From the IMG/VR virus record IMGVR_UViG_3300003690_000287, positions 1-26,310 of that record: a stretch of 26,310 nt of DNA. The stretch is one strand, 5' to 3'. Source of the DNA: a virus. Positions within the stretch are counted from its first letter, which is position 1, and the number at the start of each line of letters is the position of its first letter. Position numbers and translations under genes: made by a program. Positions 14,420 through 21,016 of this stretch are shown here, one piece after another. Below the pieces are notes generated by a model. The model had not been told where the DNA came from. It was given only the letters and a program-made list of their open reading frames with translations, and made no database searches.

Positions 14420-14529
14420 CTTTTCAAAACCTTAATCGCAATGACGGTCACGCCCAACCCCGTCAAAAGGGTCGCGAGCGTATCCACCAGAGCCATTATC
14501 AGCGATAACAAGAACATTGGGTCATACAT
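14416..14529 (-). CDS. 37-residue membrane protein, convergent with the replication gene
   Basis: On the reverse strand, an ATG at 14529 opens 37 residues: MYDPMFLLSLIMALVDTLATLLTGLGVTVIAIKVLKS, which fall into one or two hydrophobic helices with a basic end. AGGTGAG lies just upstream, closer to the ATG than ideal, and an in-frame ATG four codons later would fit it better. The two opposing genes end on the same CTAG. No family is recognised. It could be a small holin-like or regulatory membrane peptide and is the most distal gene of the leftward block. Confidence 0.5.
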   Translation of the reverse strand: MYDPMFLLSLIMALVDTLATLLTGLGVTVIAIKVLKS

Positions 14530-14597
14530 CTCACCTGATTAGACGCGAGACACCCGCTTAAAGTTCCAAGGATGTGCCTACAAGCACGAAAGACGCC

Positions 14598-14612
14598 CGT
14601 TGTGTCACATTG
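14598..14612 (-). promoter_or_regulatory. Dispersed motif TACAATGTGACACAA (copy 1)
   Basis: Read on the reverse strand this matches the sites at 21001, 23921 and 25121 (core ACAATGTGACAC). It lies in the 129-base gap between two leftward genes. The dyad TCACA/TGTGA is imperfect here. It is a possible operator of a phage regulator. Confidence 0.4.
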
Positions 14613-14658
14613 TATGCCTCCCACAATTAGGATGGCTTACAGGCGCGATTTGGGGCTT

Positions 14659-15048
14659 TTAGGATTCAGGTGGGATTTCAGGCCCATGACCCAGTTTTGC
14701 CAAGGCTTTCGCTCGCTTCAGCCGCAACTCAAATGCGCGGTAAAATGCATCAATGGAATCCATCTCCATCTCGCCAATCGTGTCAAGCGTGCGCGGCTTT
14801 TTAGCCTCATCATATCGCTCGCGAAAGACGCGGTCAAAGCGGGCAACTACTAGCTCGCGGATGTCGTCCCGCGTCCATTCCTCGCGCCAAATAAATGCCT
14901 GATTCTCATACTCGCCCAACGGTTCGCATATTTCGCAATACCACGTTTCGCTTTCATCGTCCCAACTCTTTTCCACCGGAGCATTCGCTATGCTGCATTC
15001 CTCGCAGCGTGGGGGATCATGGGGGTACGGTTCTTCTCTTGTTTTCAT
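14659..15048 (-). CDS. Hypothetical zinc-binding protein
   Basis: This is a 129-residue leftward gene. The N-terminus has two CxxC pairs, RCEECSIA and WYCEICEP, about 20 residues apart, consistent with a treble-clef or ribbon zinc site. The middle is acidic and aromatic (YENQAFIWREEWTRDDIRELVVARFDRVFRERYDEA), and the C-terminus is a helix. No family is recognised. A strong hairpin with a GAAA loop (15070-15097) lies just upstream of the start. On position it belongs to the early leftward operon. Confidence 0.65.
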   Translation of the reverse strand: MKTREEPYPHDPPRCEECSIANAPVEKSWDDESETWYCEICEPLGEYENQAFIWREEWTRDDIRELVVARFDRVFRERYDEAKKPRTLDTIGEMEMDSIDAFYRAFELRLKRAKALAKLGHGPEIPPES

Positions 15049-15069
15049 ATTTTACCTTTCACCCGGAAA

Positions 15070-15122
15070 GGGGCCACCAGCTTTCGCCAGTGACCCCGCT
15101 AGGATACGGGTGACTAGCCCGT
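15070..15122 (-). other. Strong hairpin with GAAA tetraloop plus second hairpin
   Basis: In the leftward transcript GGGGTCACTGGC-GAAA-GCTGGTGGCCCC forms a 12-bp stem (three G-T pairs) closed by a GNRA-type loop (15097 to 15070). Next to it, ACGGG-TGACTAG-CCCGT (15106-15122) overlaps the stop of the previous gene. Neither has a T-tract, so RNA stabilisation, processing or attenuation is more likely than simple termination. Confidence 0.55.
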
Positions 15123-15431
15123 GGGAAGGTTTTCTGCTGCTGCTATGGCGTTGCCAGCTATGTCTCTAAAAACGGCAGGATCAGTCCGAAATCCGTTTCC
15201 AATTGAGCTTTCGCTTAACGATTTGATTTCCCGCAATGCCTCAAGCAAAGCCGGGGCTGCCGCGATCAATGCCGCGTTGGCGTCATCGTTCAACGTGCCG
15301 TAAACCTTGCAAACATAATTGTCCTCATTTATTGAGGCAGATTGAACGTGAATATCTGTGCCGCAAGTCGTGGCGTACCATGGCCCCGGCGTGTGTTTGG
15401 TTTGTGTTTCAGTTTGTGTTTGTGTTTTCAT
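15114..15431 (-). CDS. HTPGPW-family conserved phage protein
   Basis: I choose the ATG at 15431, with GGGAAG at ideal spacing, giving 105 residues. An ATG at 15470 would overlap the upstream stop (ATGA) and adds 13 residues that lack family character. The N-terminus KHTPGPWYATTCG and the block DDANAALIAAAPALLEALREI are the two hallmarks of a very common small phage protein family of unknown function. The protein ends in a helical segment (RDIAGNAIAAAENL). It sits in the middle of the leftward early operon, a typical context for this family. Confidence 0.85.
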   Translation of the reverse strand: MKTQTQTETQTKHTPGPWYATTCGTDIHVQSASINEDNYVCKVYGTLNDDANAALIAAAPALLEALREIKSLSESSIGNGFRTDPAVFRDIAGNAIAAAENLPTG

Positions 15432-15466
15432 AAATCTTCCCTGTCCCAAAAATGGGTAATCTGTTG

Positions 15467-15901
15467 TCATATTACTGCCCCTTCCCCGTTACAGGTGGAG
15501 CATTTTGGGTTAATCATTTGCGTACCGTATTCCGGATGATCCATGCCGCAATCATCGCATCCATGGGTATCATTCCAAATCTCGTTGGCCTCATCTTCCA
15601 CCGTCTTTAGTGCCTTCCAAAAATCATCCAAGGCAAACGGATATTTTACGGTTACAGGTTGGCAATCAAAATCCACGCCTTCCACAATTGACCCCACAGT
15701 AATTCCAACGGGATGATCGTAGGTTGGGGCATCACAGAATTCCTCTATATGCGGAGACTCATAGTCCACCCTGCTCTCTGTTTCTTCCACCACCCATGCA
15801 CCACAGTCGGTAAACTTGTAGGTGTTCCGTTTAACGTCCGAAAGTTTTTGCTCTCCAAATCCACGCGCGTGCATGAATTGCTTTAAGTTTTCAATGTTCA
15901 T
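15467..15901 (-). CDS. Conserved hypothetical phage protein with C-terminal zinc motif
   Basis: This 144-residue gene starts with ATG at 15901 and has no clear Shine-Dalgarno. The central region VGITVGSIVEGVDFDCQPVTVKYPFALDDFWKALKTVEDEANEIW resembles a phage family I have seen near early genes. The C-terminus has CDDCGMDHPEYG and PKCSTCNGEG, two CxxC pairs suggesting a zinc ribbon. The N-terminal 40 residues (LKQFMHARGF) are helical. The function is unknown. Confidence 0.72.
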   Translation of the reverse strand: MNIENLKQFMHARGFGEQKLSDVKRNTYKFTDCGAWVVEETESRVDYESPHIEEFCDAPTYDHPVGITVGSIVEGVDFDCQPVTVKYPFALDDFWKALKTVEDEANEIWNDTHGCDDCGMDHPEYGTQMINPKCSTCNGEGAVI

Positions 15902-15907
15902 AATGTT

Positions 15908-16108
15908 TTAATGTGTTAATTGATAATACCTGGCATTCTCAAATTGCTTATACGCGAGCGAGTAAGCGCAATAAACGTCTTGCGTTAAGGGATGGAAAAT
16001 AATCCATTCACCCGCGTGAATTGGCAAGCCTGTTTCCACGCAATACCCGGCAAAGCGGGCGCGGATGTGGCGGGGGTCTGTGGCTAGTTGCTGCTGTGGT
16101 GCAATCAT
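15908..16108 (-). CDS. Hypothetical small phage protein
   Basis: The start is the ATG at 16108, with GGAGGAG at good spacing, and overlaps the upstream stop (ATGA). This gives 66 residues; the ATG at 16123 would put the ribosome binding site inside the gene. The sequence ARFAGYCVETGLPIHAGEWIIFHPLTQDVYC has the pattern of a compact beta fold that could bind a ligand or metal, with two cysteines that are not paired as CxxC. It ends in an aromatic helix. No family is named. Confidence 0.65.
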   Translation of the reverse strand: MIAPQQQLATDPRHIRARFAGYCVETGLPIHAGEWIIFHPLTQDVYCAYSLAYKQFENARYYQLTH

Positions 16109-16596
16109 TCTTGCTCCTCCCATTGCGCCACAAATGCGGCAATCATCACATCGGCAATTTCCCGCTTGGCAAGGTATTGGCCGCCGGAAATTAGGCTTGT
16201 CACTTGGTCGGTCGGTGCTTCGTTTGAATTGTCAAAACCGAATTCGGTTGCATACTGATTGCAGTAATTCAGATTGTCCAAATGATCCGCCAGCCATGCC
16301 GTGACGTTTGCCGTGTAAATGTCCGGCTCAATCTCAATATAATCGGCAATATCTTCCGGCTCACGATCATCATGCACAATGGCTTGCCGAATATCGCTGG
16401 CGATTGAATCGCATTGCTGGTAAATCCAATCACAAGGCAAACGCTCGCCATGTGCCGCCCTCACGGCATCGCTCACCCATTCCGGCGCGTTATCCTTTAG
16501 CGCGTGAAATGTGCCGCCAGATTGGCGCTCGCGTGTTTCAAATGATCCGGCGAGAATATCCGCCAGCGATTTAGCTTGGTTTAGTTTTGCTTTCAT
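16105..16596 (-). CDS. Conserved hypothetical phage protein
   Basis: I choose the ATG at 16596, preceded by CTAGGAAAC (the recurrent RBS of this operon), giving 163 residues. The longer frame from 16671 would run through the structured intergenic region. GTFHALKDNAPEWVSDAVRAAHGERLPCDWIYQQCDSIASDIR and EIEPDIYTANVTAWLADHLDNLNYCNQYATEFG match a phage family of unknown function that I recognise from other genomes. It is alpha-helical with a C-terminal helix ending WEEQE. The stop overlaps the next gene (ATGA). Confidence 0.78.
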   Translation of the reverse strand: MKAKLNQAKSLADILAGSFETRERQSGGTFHALKDNAPEWVSDAVRAAHGERLPCDWIYQQCDSIASDIRQAIVHDDREPEDIADYIEIEPDIYTANVTAWLADHLDNLNYCNQYATEFGFDNSNEAPTDQVTSLISGGQYLAKREIADVMIAAFVAQWEEQE

Positions 16597-16650
16597 GTTT
16601 CCTAGCTTTGCCTTGGGCGTGCTAATAACACGTTGCCCGTTTGTTCTTAT

Positions 16651-16690
16651 CCTAGCCAAGCGGGCATCCAAGGCACTTTGCTTGGCTAGG
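16651..16690 (-). repeat. 11-bp perfect inverted repeat
   Basis: CCTAGCCAAGC (16651-16661) and GCTTGGCTAGG (16680-16690) are exact complements around an 18-base loop, in the 151-base gap upstream of the 163-residue gene. CGTG/CACG and GGG/CCC arms (about 16617-16640) form a weaker hairpin next to it. The repeat contains CTAGG, the same core as the ribosome binding site, so folding could mimic or mask it. Confidence 0.7.
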
Positions 16691-16698
16691 TTTGTGCT

Positions 16699-16751
16699 TA
16701 ATCACACATTACCGCCCTCGCCAATCGCAAGGGCGGAGTATGTAGGATTAA
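16699..16751 (-). other. Stop-hairpin cassette, copy A
   Basis: TAATCACACA and GGATTA flank a strong hairpin CCGCCCT-(11 bases)-AGGGCGG (16712-16736) at the end of the clamp-like gene. The flanks match those of copies B and C, while the hairpin sequence differs. The loop holds CCAATCGCA. Confidence 0.55.
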
Positions 16752-17347
16752 GGATTGCGGCAAGGCATCAAGATGCCTTTTGCGCCGGTTGTCTTTTCTT
16801 CAATCACAAGCGGCCCCGTGGGATCATTCACCGGAATTTGCAATGTGATTTGATTATTCACCGCGCCAATGGCTTGCGATAATTCAAACAAAAGCTTGGC
16901 GTCAAACCGGATTGTTTTATACACTTCCGGTTCCCATCCGCCTTTTGAATCTTTCAGCCATTCTGCCCGCCCTTCCGGCATTACTTGCCGCCAATTCGGA
17001 AAGGTCAAATCCTTTCGGAAGGGGTACGCTTGCCCGTTTTCAATCATGGCCGCGCCATTCATTCCAATGATGCTTTCCTTTTGTGCCTTGCCGCCAATCC
17101 TACGCGCTTCTGTTAATACTTTGACCGGCAAAAGCTTTTCACCGTCAATTTTGTCTTCCGGCGTAGTGTCAACCGGCACAATCACCATTGCCTTGCCATT
17201 AGTGGCAATCGCATGGGCTTGCGTGTTCCCGTATTGATTCATTGCACCGTTGTATTCTTTCGGGTCAATCATTACATAATTGAGGACTTCCCGGTTTTGG
17301 TCTTTGCTCGCAACTTTTTCCAGTTTGCAGTTTTTTGGTATCTTCAT
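16748..17347 (-). CDS. Sliding-clamp (beta-clamp)-like phage protein
   Basis: This 199-residue gene starts at the ATG at 17347 after CTAGGATAAA. Clamp-like features are AHAIATNGKAMVIVPVD near residues 45-60, FPNWRQVMPEG near the middle, FDAKLLFELSQAIG, and the C-terminal VIEEKTTGAKGILMPCR, which matches the PMR-type end of DNA polymerase III beta. Length is about half of the bacterial protein, as in other phage clamp-like proteins, so the ring would need more subunits or a different geometry. It could act as processivity factor for a host polymerase or as a competitor of the host clamp. It is the longest gene of the leftward operon. Confidence 0.78.
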   Translation of the reverse strand: MKIPKNCKLEKVASKDQNREVLNYVMIDPKEYNGAMNQYGNTQAHAIATNGKAMVIVPVDTTPEDKIDGEKLLPVKVLTEARRIGGKAQKESIIGMNGAAMIENGQAYPFRKDLTFPNWRQVMPEGRAEWLKDSKGGWEPEVYKTIRFDAKLLFELSQAIGAVNNQITLQIPVNDPTGPLVIEEKTTGAKGILMPCRNP

Positions 17348-17374
17348 TTTTTTATCCTAGTCTATTGGTTTACT

Positions 17375-17422
17375 AATCACACAAGGCAAACACCGGTTTC
17401 CTGGTGATTGCACAATGGGATT
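17375..17422 (-). other. Stop-hairpin cassette, copy B
   Basis: AATCACACAAGGCAAACACC and GGTGATTGCACAATGGGATT form interrupted complementary arms (CACC/GGTG, CAA/TTG, AATC/GATT) directly after the stop of the 70-residue gene. They are followed, reading leftward, by the CTAGGA ribosome binding site of the clamp-like gene. It shares AATC-CACAAGGCAA and ATTGCACAATG with copy C. Confidence 0.6.
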
Positions 17423-17633
17423 ACATTAACAATTCCCGCCTTTCATCTTCCAAGCCTTCCCAAGTTGAAACCTTGCCGCAATCCAAGCAAGTTGACTTGC
17501 CGGTTGCACTATCCGGTCCACCTTGCCGCCTTTCATGCGTGCAAATCCCTTTGCGCCGCAATTGTGATATTTGCCGTGCCTTGCTTTCAAATTGCAAGGT
17601 CAACAAATCCGCGTCATTATTTGGGTCAATCAT
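17421..17633 (-). CDS. Small zinc-knuckle-like protein
   Basis: This 70-residue gene is coupled to its upstream neighbour by TAATG, with AAGG before the start. An acidic N-terminus (MIDPNNDADLL), a basic helix (ESKARQISQLRRKG), and then CTHERR and CLDCGKVSTWEG suggest a zinc-binding knuckle with C, H, C, C ligands. The family is unrecognised. A hairpin cassette follows its stop. Confidence 0.65.
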   Translation of the reverse strand: MIDPNNDADLLTLQFESKARQISQLRRKGICTHERRQGGPDSATGKSTCLDCGKVSTWEGLEDERRELLM

Positions 17634-17875
17634 TATTCAGCCTTTCTTATGATGTACGCTACATAATCGCAAACGTCTCCGCCTAAATTGGTGGCATCGT
17701 TTGTCCATGAAAAGTATTGCTCGCCGCAATCAACAAAGCTTGGTTCGCTTTCACTTTGTAAGAATGAGTCAACCGTTTGCAATTCGCTTTCCTCCAATCC
17801 GCTTGCGTCGCCATTGATTAGATAGCTCGCCCAATAAGCGGGGAGTTTGTAAGTGATTGTTTCAATTTGTGTCAT
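17633..17875 (-). CDS. Small conserved phage protein (DUF6926-like)
   Basis: This 80-residue gene has CTAGGAAAC and ATG at 17875. The start ITYKLPAYWASYLINGDASGLEESELQTVDSFL matches a small phage family I associate with the lp.wa.ylinGDasgl motif (DUF6926, from memory). The second half (CGEQYFSWTNDATNLGGDVCDYVAYI) is aromatic and beta-like. The function is unknown. It is translated together with the zinc-knuckle gene. Confidence 0.75.
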   Translation of the reverse strand: MTQIETITYKLPAYWASYLINGDASGLEESELQTVDSFLQSESEPSFVDCGEQYFSWTNDATNLGGDVCDYVAYIIRKAE

Positions 17876-17902
17876 ATGTTTCCTAGTCTTTTAACTGTGC
17901 AT

Positions 17903-17951
17903 AATCGCACAAGGCAATCCACGCAAAACGCATGGATTGCACAATGTGATT
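17903..17951 (-). other. Stop-hairpin cassette, copy C
   Basis: CAATCCA (17915-17921) and TGGATTG (17933-17939) form a perfect 7-bp stem around CGCAAAACGCA. They are flanked by AATCGCACA and TGTGATT. It starts at the stop of the gene at 17950-18228 and precedes the CTAGGAAAC leader of the next gene. Confidence 0.65.
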
Positions 17952-18228
17952 AATTAATGTGGCGCACCGTTTTCCCGTCATCCAATACCAGCAGAGTTGA
18001 CGGCACTGGCGGCAAATGGTTTGCCTTGTCAAACCAGTCACCGTTTGTTGCATAAAACTTGCCGTGGATTTCTTCCGCCACCGCCTCAACCAAGTCGTCC
18101 GGTTTAACGATGCTTCCGCCAGCAACAAAATGCGGGCTATTATCCCACTCCGTTTGCTTGGCCTTTGTTGATGTTTCAAAAGTAACGTTGCCGTCACTAT
18201 CCGTAATTGTGATTGTGATGTTTTTCAT
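17950..18228 (-). CDS. Hypothetical protein, first gene of the leftward operon
   Basis: I choose the ATG at 18228 (MKNITITITDSDGNVTFE), preceded by CTAGGAAAC, giving 92 residues. The frame is open to 18423, but the extra 65 codons overlap the divergent promoter region and lack a ribosome binding site. The N-terminus is two beta strands; the middle holds HFVAGGSIVKPDDLVEAVAEEIHGKF and the end a strand-rich stretch (STLLVLDDGKTVRHIN). The family is unrecognised. Being first in the operon, it is probably expressed early. Confidence 0.65.
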   Translation of the reverse strand: MKNITITITDSDGNVTFETSTKAKQTEWDNSPHFVAGGSIVKPDDLVEAVAEEIHGKFYATNGDWFDKANHLPPVPSTLLVLDDGKTVRHIN

Positions 18229-18409
18229 AATTGAGTTTCCTAGTCTCGCACTCGCACTTCCCAAGATTGCCATGATGCTCATGAATGCACCAGCTAATTC
18301 GTAAAATACTTTGCCCGGATTGTAAGCAGCAAACGTGCCAACATGTGATAAATTGTGATACATTGAATTATTGCCAATCTCGCCTCGTCCTGATAAAGAA
18401 CTATTTGCA
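18229..18409. promoter_or_regulatory. Divergent promoter/operator region
   Basis: This 181-base gap separates the leftward early operon from the rightward packaging genes. It contains the direct repeat TGTGATA-AAT-TGTGATA (18346-18362) and TTATTGCCAA (18369-18378), whose reverse reading TTGGCA is a fair -35 box for leftward transcription. On the other strand TTGCCA is followed 17 bases later by TAAAGA as a weak rightward promoter. The repeat sits where a regulator could control both directions. Boxes are matches by eye only. Confidence 0.45.
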
Positions 18410-18859
18410 ATGAGCGTGAACATTATAAAGGCTCCGCGTCAACCTAGCCAAACAAAGCGCAAGGTTGCCAGGGTAGTACGCAAACTCTCGCCACAGCAAA
18501 TCACAGAGGCGCAAGAATGCTTTGAGCTTGGAATGAGCGAACGTGCCACAGCCGGTGTCATTGGCGTGCCAGTCAGTCAATTTAATAAGATTTGCAGGAG
18601 AGACACTGACCTAGCACTACTTTTGGAACAAAAGAGGGAGTCAGGTAAAAAGAGAATCTTGCAAGGCATTGCAAAGGCTGGGTACTCCTCGCCTTCCCGG
18701 TGGACTGCCCTTGCGTGGATGGGAGAGAGAATACACGGTTTCACCATCCCAAACGCCCAAACCGGAACCAGTTCGGGTTCTCACAATGTGCTTGTGCAGT
18801 TGATCCAAAGCACAAGCGGAACCCAAGAGGCCACAAAGAAAGCCACGGTTGACGTTTGA
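18410..18859 (+). CDS. Small terminase subunit candidate (HTH protein)
   Basis: I choose ATG 18410 (MSVNIIKAPRQPS), giving 149 residues; an earlier ATG at 18371 would extend into the promoter region. After a basic tail, LSPQQITEAQECFELGMSERATAGVIGVPVSQFNKICRRDTDLALLLEQKRESGKK is a helix-turn-helix with a long following helix, and GYSSPSRWTALAWMGERIHGF resembles the aromatic segment that follows the HTH in small terminases. It precedes terL by one gene. By family it would recognise the packaging site and form a ring. Shine-Dalgarno is weak. It could alternatively be a transcription factor. The end is Ser/Thr-rich and flexible. Confidence 0.6.
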   Translation: MSVNIIKAPRQPSQTKRKVARVVRKLSPQQITEAQECFELGMSERATAGVIGVPVSQFNKICRRDTDLALLLEQKRESGKKRILQGIAKAGYSSPSRWTALAWMGERIHGFTIPNAQTGTSSGSHNVLVQLIQSTSGTQEATKKATVDV

Positions 18860-18926
18860 ACCCTATAAACGTGGGCTGTGCGCTGGTTCTTAAAACCAAT
18901 GCGCTTCAAATCCAGGAGCAGTTCAC
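18852..18926 (+). other. Folded segment after small terminase gene
   Basis: ACGTTT/AAACGT (18852-18857, 18867-18872) straddles the stop codon. GCGCTGGTT-CTTAA-AACCA-AT-GCGC (18880-18904) forms a 9-bp hairpin with a 2-base bulge. An outer stem GTGGGCTG/CAGTTCAC (18871-18878 with 18919-18926, two G-T pairs) encloses it. The first and outer stems share two bases and would compete. No T-tract follows. It may be a packaging site (pac or cos) or an RNA control element. Confidence 0.45.
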
Positions 18927-18936
18927 CCCATGCAAA

Positions 18937-18992
18937 CCACCTCCCCACCCCACCACCACCCATCGGCGTCCGGTGTTAATACTCCCCCCCCC
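18937..18992. other. C-rich tract, G-quadruplex-prone on the reverse strand
   Basis: The + strand carries CCCC (18943-18946), CCCC (18948-18951), CCC (18959-18961) and a run of nine C (18984-18992), plus several CC steps. The reverse strand therefore has four G-runs of at least three, with one long loop. This is unlike anything else in the window and sits at a compositional boundary before terL. Confidence 0.65.
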
Positions 18993-19019
18993 ATCCAATA
19001 GCCCTAAACAAAAAAGCAT

Positions 19020-19481
19020 ATGACTATTGTTCCGGTAACATTGCGTGAGGCTAATGATTTCGTTGAGTCGTTTCATCGGCACAACGGGAGGACGGTTAGG
19101 AATGGTGGGAAGTTTGCGATTGGTTTGGAGGAAGGCGAACTGGTTGGGGTAGCGATAGTGGGTAATCCGTTATCGGCTACGTTCATGGTGCGAGGAACTG
19201 CGGAGGTGTTGCGGGTTTGTGTGAATGGGAAGGCTCCGAGGAACTCTAATTCAAAGTTGTATGGCGCGTGTTGGCGAGCGTGGAGGGCGATGGGTGGTGA
19301 CAGGTTGGTGACTTATACATTGCAGGATGAGAGTGGTGCGAGTTTGCGTGGATCGGGATGGCGAATAGTCGCGGAGGTAGAGCCGCATGATGCTTGGGGC
19401 CGTAAGAGCAAGCGAGACGGCAAGGTGCGTGAATGGCAACCGATATACGGCCAACAGAAATTCAGGTGGGAGATAGCATGA
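19020..19481 (+). CDS. XF1762-like phage protein (GNAT-type fold likely)
   Basis: This 153-residue protein starts with ATG at 19020 and has no clear Shine-Dalgarno. IVPVTLREANDFVESFHRHN, GELVGVAIVGNP, TAEVLRVCVNG, SKLYGACWRAWRAMG, RLVTYTLQDESGASLRGSGWRIVAEV and the closing basic segment follow the XF1762 family found in many phages, with an overall pattern like N-acetyltransferases. The biochemical role is not established to my knowledge. The stop overlaps the terL start (ATGA). Leucine is encoded almost only by TTG/TTA, as in terL. Confidence 0.85.
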   Translation: MTIVPVTLREANDFVESFHRHNGRTVRNGGKFAIGLEEGELVGVAIVGNPLSATFMVRGTAEVLRVCVNGKAPRNSNSKLYGACWRAWRAMGGDRLVTYTLQDESGASLRGSGWRIVAEVEPHDAWGRKSKRDGKVREWQPIYGQQKFRWEIA

Positions 19482-20977
19482 ACAAGTCATCAAAGCCTGT
19501 TACAAGTAAACCTGTGGCCAAGAAAGCTGGTCGTCCGAAAGGATCGCGTAACCGGAAAGGTAAGGAGAGTGAATTGGCTCGGTCAAAGCGATCTGATTTG
19601 CATTGGTTTGCGAAGACGTATTTGGGGATGGATTTGTATCCTTGGCAGGTGGATGTATTGAGGGAGTTAAATTACCGGGAGAGTCGGGTGGCGTTGAAGG
19701 CGGCTAATGGTAGTGGGAAGACTAGTATGATAGCGGCTGTTGCGGTGTTGTGGCATGTGATTAGTTTCCCGGATAGTTTGGTGGTGTGTACTGCTGGGGT
19801 TTACCGGCAGGTAGAGGCGGTGTTATGGCCTACGTTGAAGAGGTATGTGCATCAATTGACGGCGGGCGAGGGGTTTGAGGTTACGCAGAGTGGGTTGCGG
19901 TTTGTGAATGGTGGGCGTGCTATTGGGTTTAGTGCTAGTGACCCGCACAAGGCGGAGGGTTGGCATAGGCAAGGGCCTAGCAAGAATTTATTGTTTATAG
20001 TGGATGAAGCGAAGGGGATACATGACGAGGAGATATTCCATGCTGTTGAGCGTTGTCAGCCTAGTCGGTTATTGGTGATGAGCAGTCCGGGTGCGGCTAC
20101 TGGATTCTTTTATGAGGCATTTACGAAGCAGCGTGAGAGGTGGGAGACGTTTACTGTTACGGCTTATGACTGCCCGCATTTGACGAAGGATTGGATTAGC
20201 GAGCAGATAGCTACTTATGGTGAGAGCAGTCCATTGATTCGTAGTATGATTTATGGTGAGTTCATGGATGACAGTGATGACGGGGTGGTGTTGATGTTGA
20301 AGGATTTGGAGAAGTGTTTGGGTAATCCACCGGAGCGGAAGGATGGGGTTAGGGTTGCGTTTGTGGATTTTGCGGCTGGTGGTGATGAGTGTGTGTTTGC
20401 ATTGCGGGAAGGTAATGAGGTAACGGTGATGGAGTGTTGGAAGGAGCGGGATACTAACAAGAGTATTGGTAGGTTATTGCAGTTGTTTGATACCCATGGG
20501 TTGGTGAGTGACGAGGTATTTGGAGATGAGGGTGGGTTGGGGTTGCCTATGTGTGATGCTTTGATGGAAGCGGGGTTTGACATTCACCGGGTGAACTTTG
20601 GTGGTAAGCCTTATGATCCTAGGTATACTAATCGTGGTGCGGAGATGTGGCATCAGGCTGCTCGGAGTATTGAGCGGTGTGAGGTGAGGTTATTTGATGA
20701 TGGGTTGTTGCATCAACAGATGATTACGAGGAGGAGTGATGTGGGTCGGTCGGGCAAGTTGGGGGTGGAGCCGAAGGATCGGATGAAGGCGCGTGGGTTG
20801 GCTAGTCCTGATCGGGCTGATGCGGTGTTGGGGTGTATAGCTTGTGGTGGCGGGATCGGGAGTGCTTGGGAATATTACCAGCAGATAAGTCGTCCATCCA
20901 TGGGAGAGATTTATGAGGAAGCGAATGCGATGGCGGAGCATATGGCTTTACCGGGGGGGATGGATGCGGGGTGTTAG
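19478..20977 (+). CDS. terL: Terminase large subunit
   Basis: I choose ATG 19478 (ATGA overlap), giving 499 residues. The ATPase domain has Walker A NGSGKT (residues 77-82) and Walker B LLFIVDEA with D176 and E177. The nuclease domain has the three acidic positions D297 (VAFVDFAAGGDE), D350 (VFGDEGG) and D445 (SPDRADAV), an RNase H-like site. The enzyme cuts concatemeric phage DNA and pumps it through the portal into the capsid. I find no CTN leucine codon anywhere in the gene, in contrast to neighbours such as the integrase and capsid genes. The fold matches the Terminase_6 group by eye. It is probably transcribed with the genes downstream to the capsid. Confidence 0.95.
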   Translation: MNKSSKPVTSKPVAKKAGRPKGSRNRKGKESELARSKRSDLHWFAKTYLGMDLYPWQVDVLRELNYRESRVALKAANGSGKTSMIAAVAVLWHVISFPDSLVVCTAGVYRQVEAVLWPTLKRYVHQLTAGEGFEVTQSGLRFVNGGRAIGFSASDPHKAEGWHRQGPSKNLLFIVDEAKGIHDEEIFHAVERCQPSRLLVMSSPGAATGFFYEAFTKQRERWETFTVTAYDCPHLTKDWISEQIATYGESSPLIRSMIYGEFMDDSDDGVVLMLKDLEKCLGNPPERKDGVRVAFVDFAAGGDECVFALREGNEVTVMECWKERDTNKSIGRLLQLFDTHGLVSDEVFGDEGGLGLPMCDALMEAGFDIHRVNFGGKPYDPRYTNRGAEMWHQAARSIERCEVRLFDDGLLHQQMITRRSDVGRSGKLGVEPKDRMKARGLASPDRADAVLGCIACGGGIGSAWEYYQQISRPSMGEIYEEANAMAEHMALPGGMDAGC

Positions 20978-21000
20978 GTTGAATTATTTATTTGCCAGAG

Positions 21001-21016
21001 GTGTCACATTGTGATA
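21001..21016 (-). promoter_or_regulatory. Dispersed motif TATCACAATGTGACAC (copy 2)
   Basis: On the reverse strand this gives the full dyad TCACA-A-TGTGA plus CAC. It lies between terL and a small basic ORF, 15 bases before the ORF start, where a bound protein would block transcription or translation initiation. Confidence 0.5.

Noticed and set aside
18871-18926. tRNA
   Set aside because: TTCAAAT resembles a T-loop, but its flanks do not pair and there is no D-arm.
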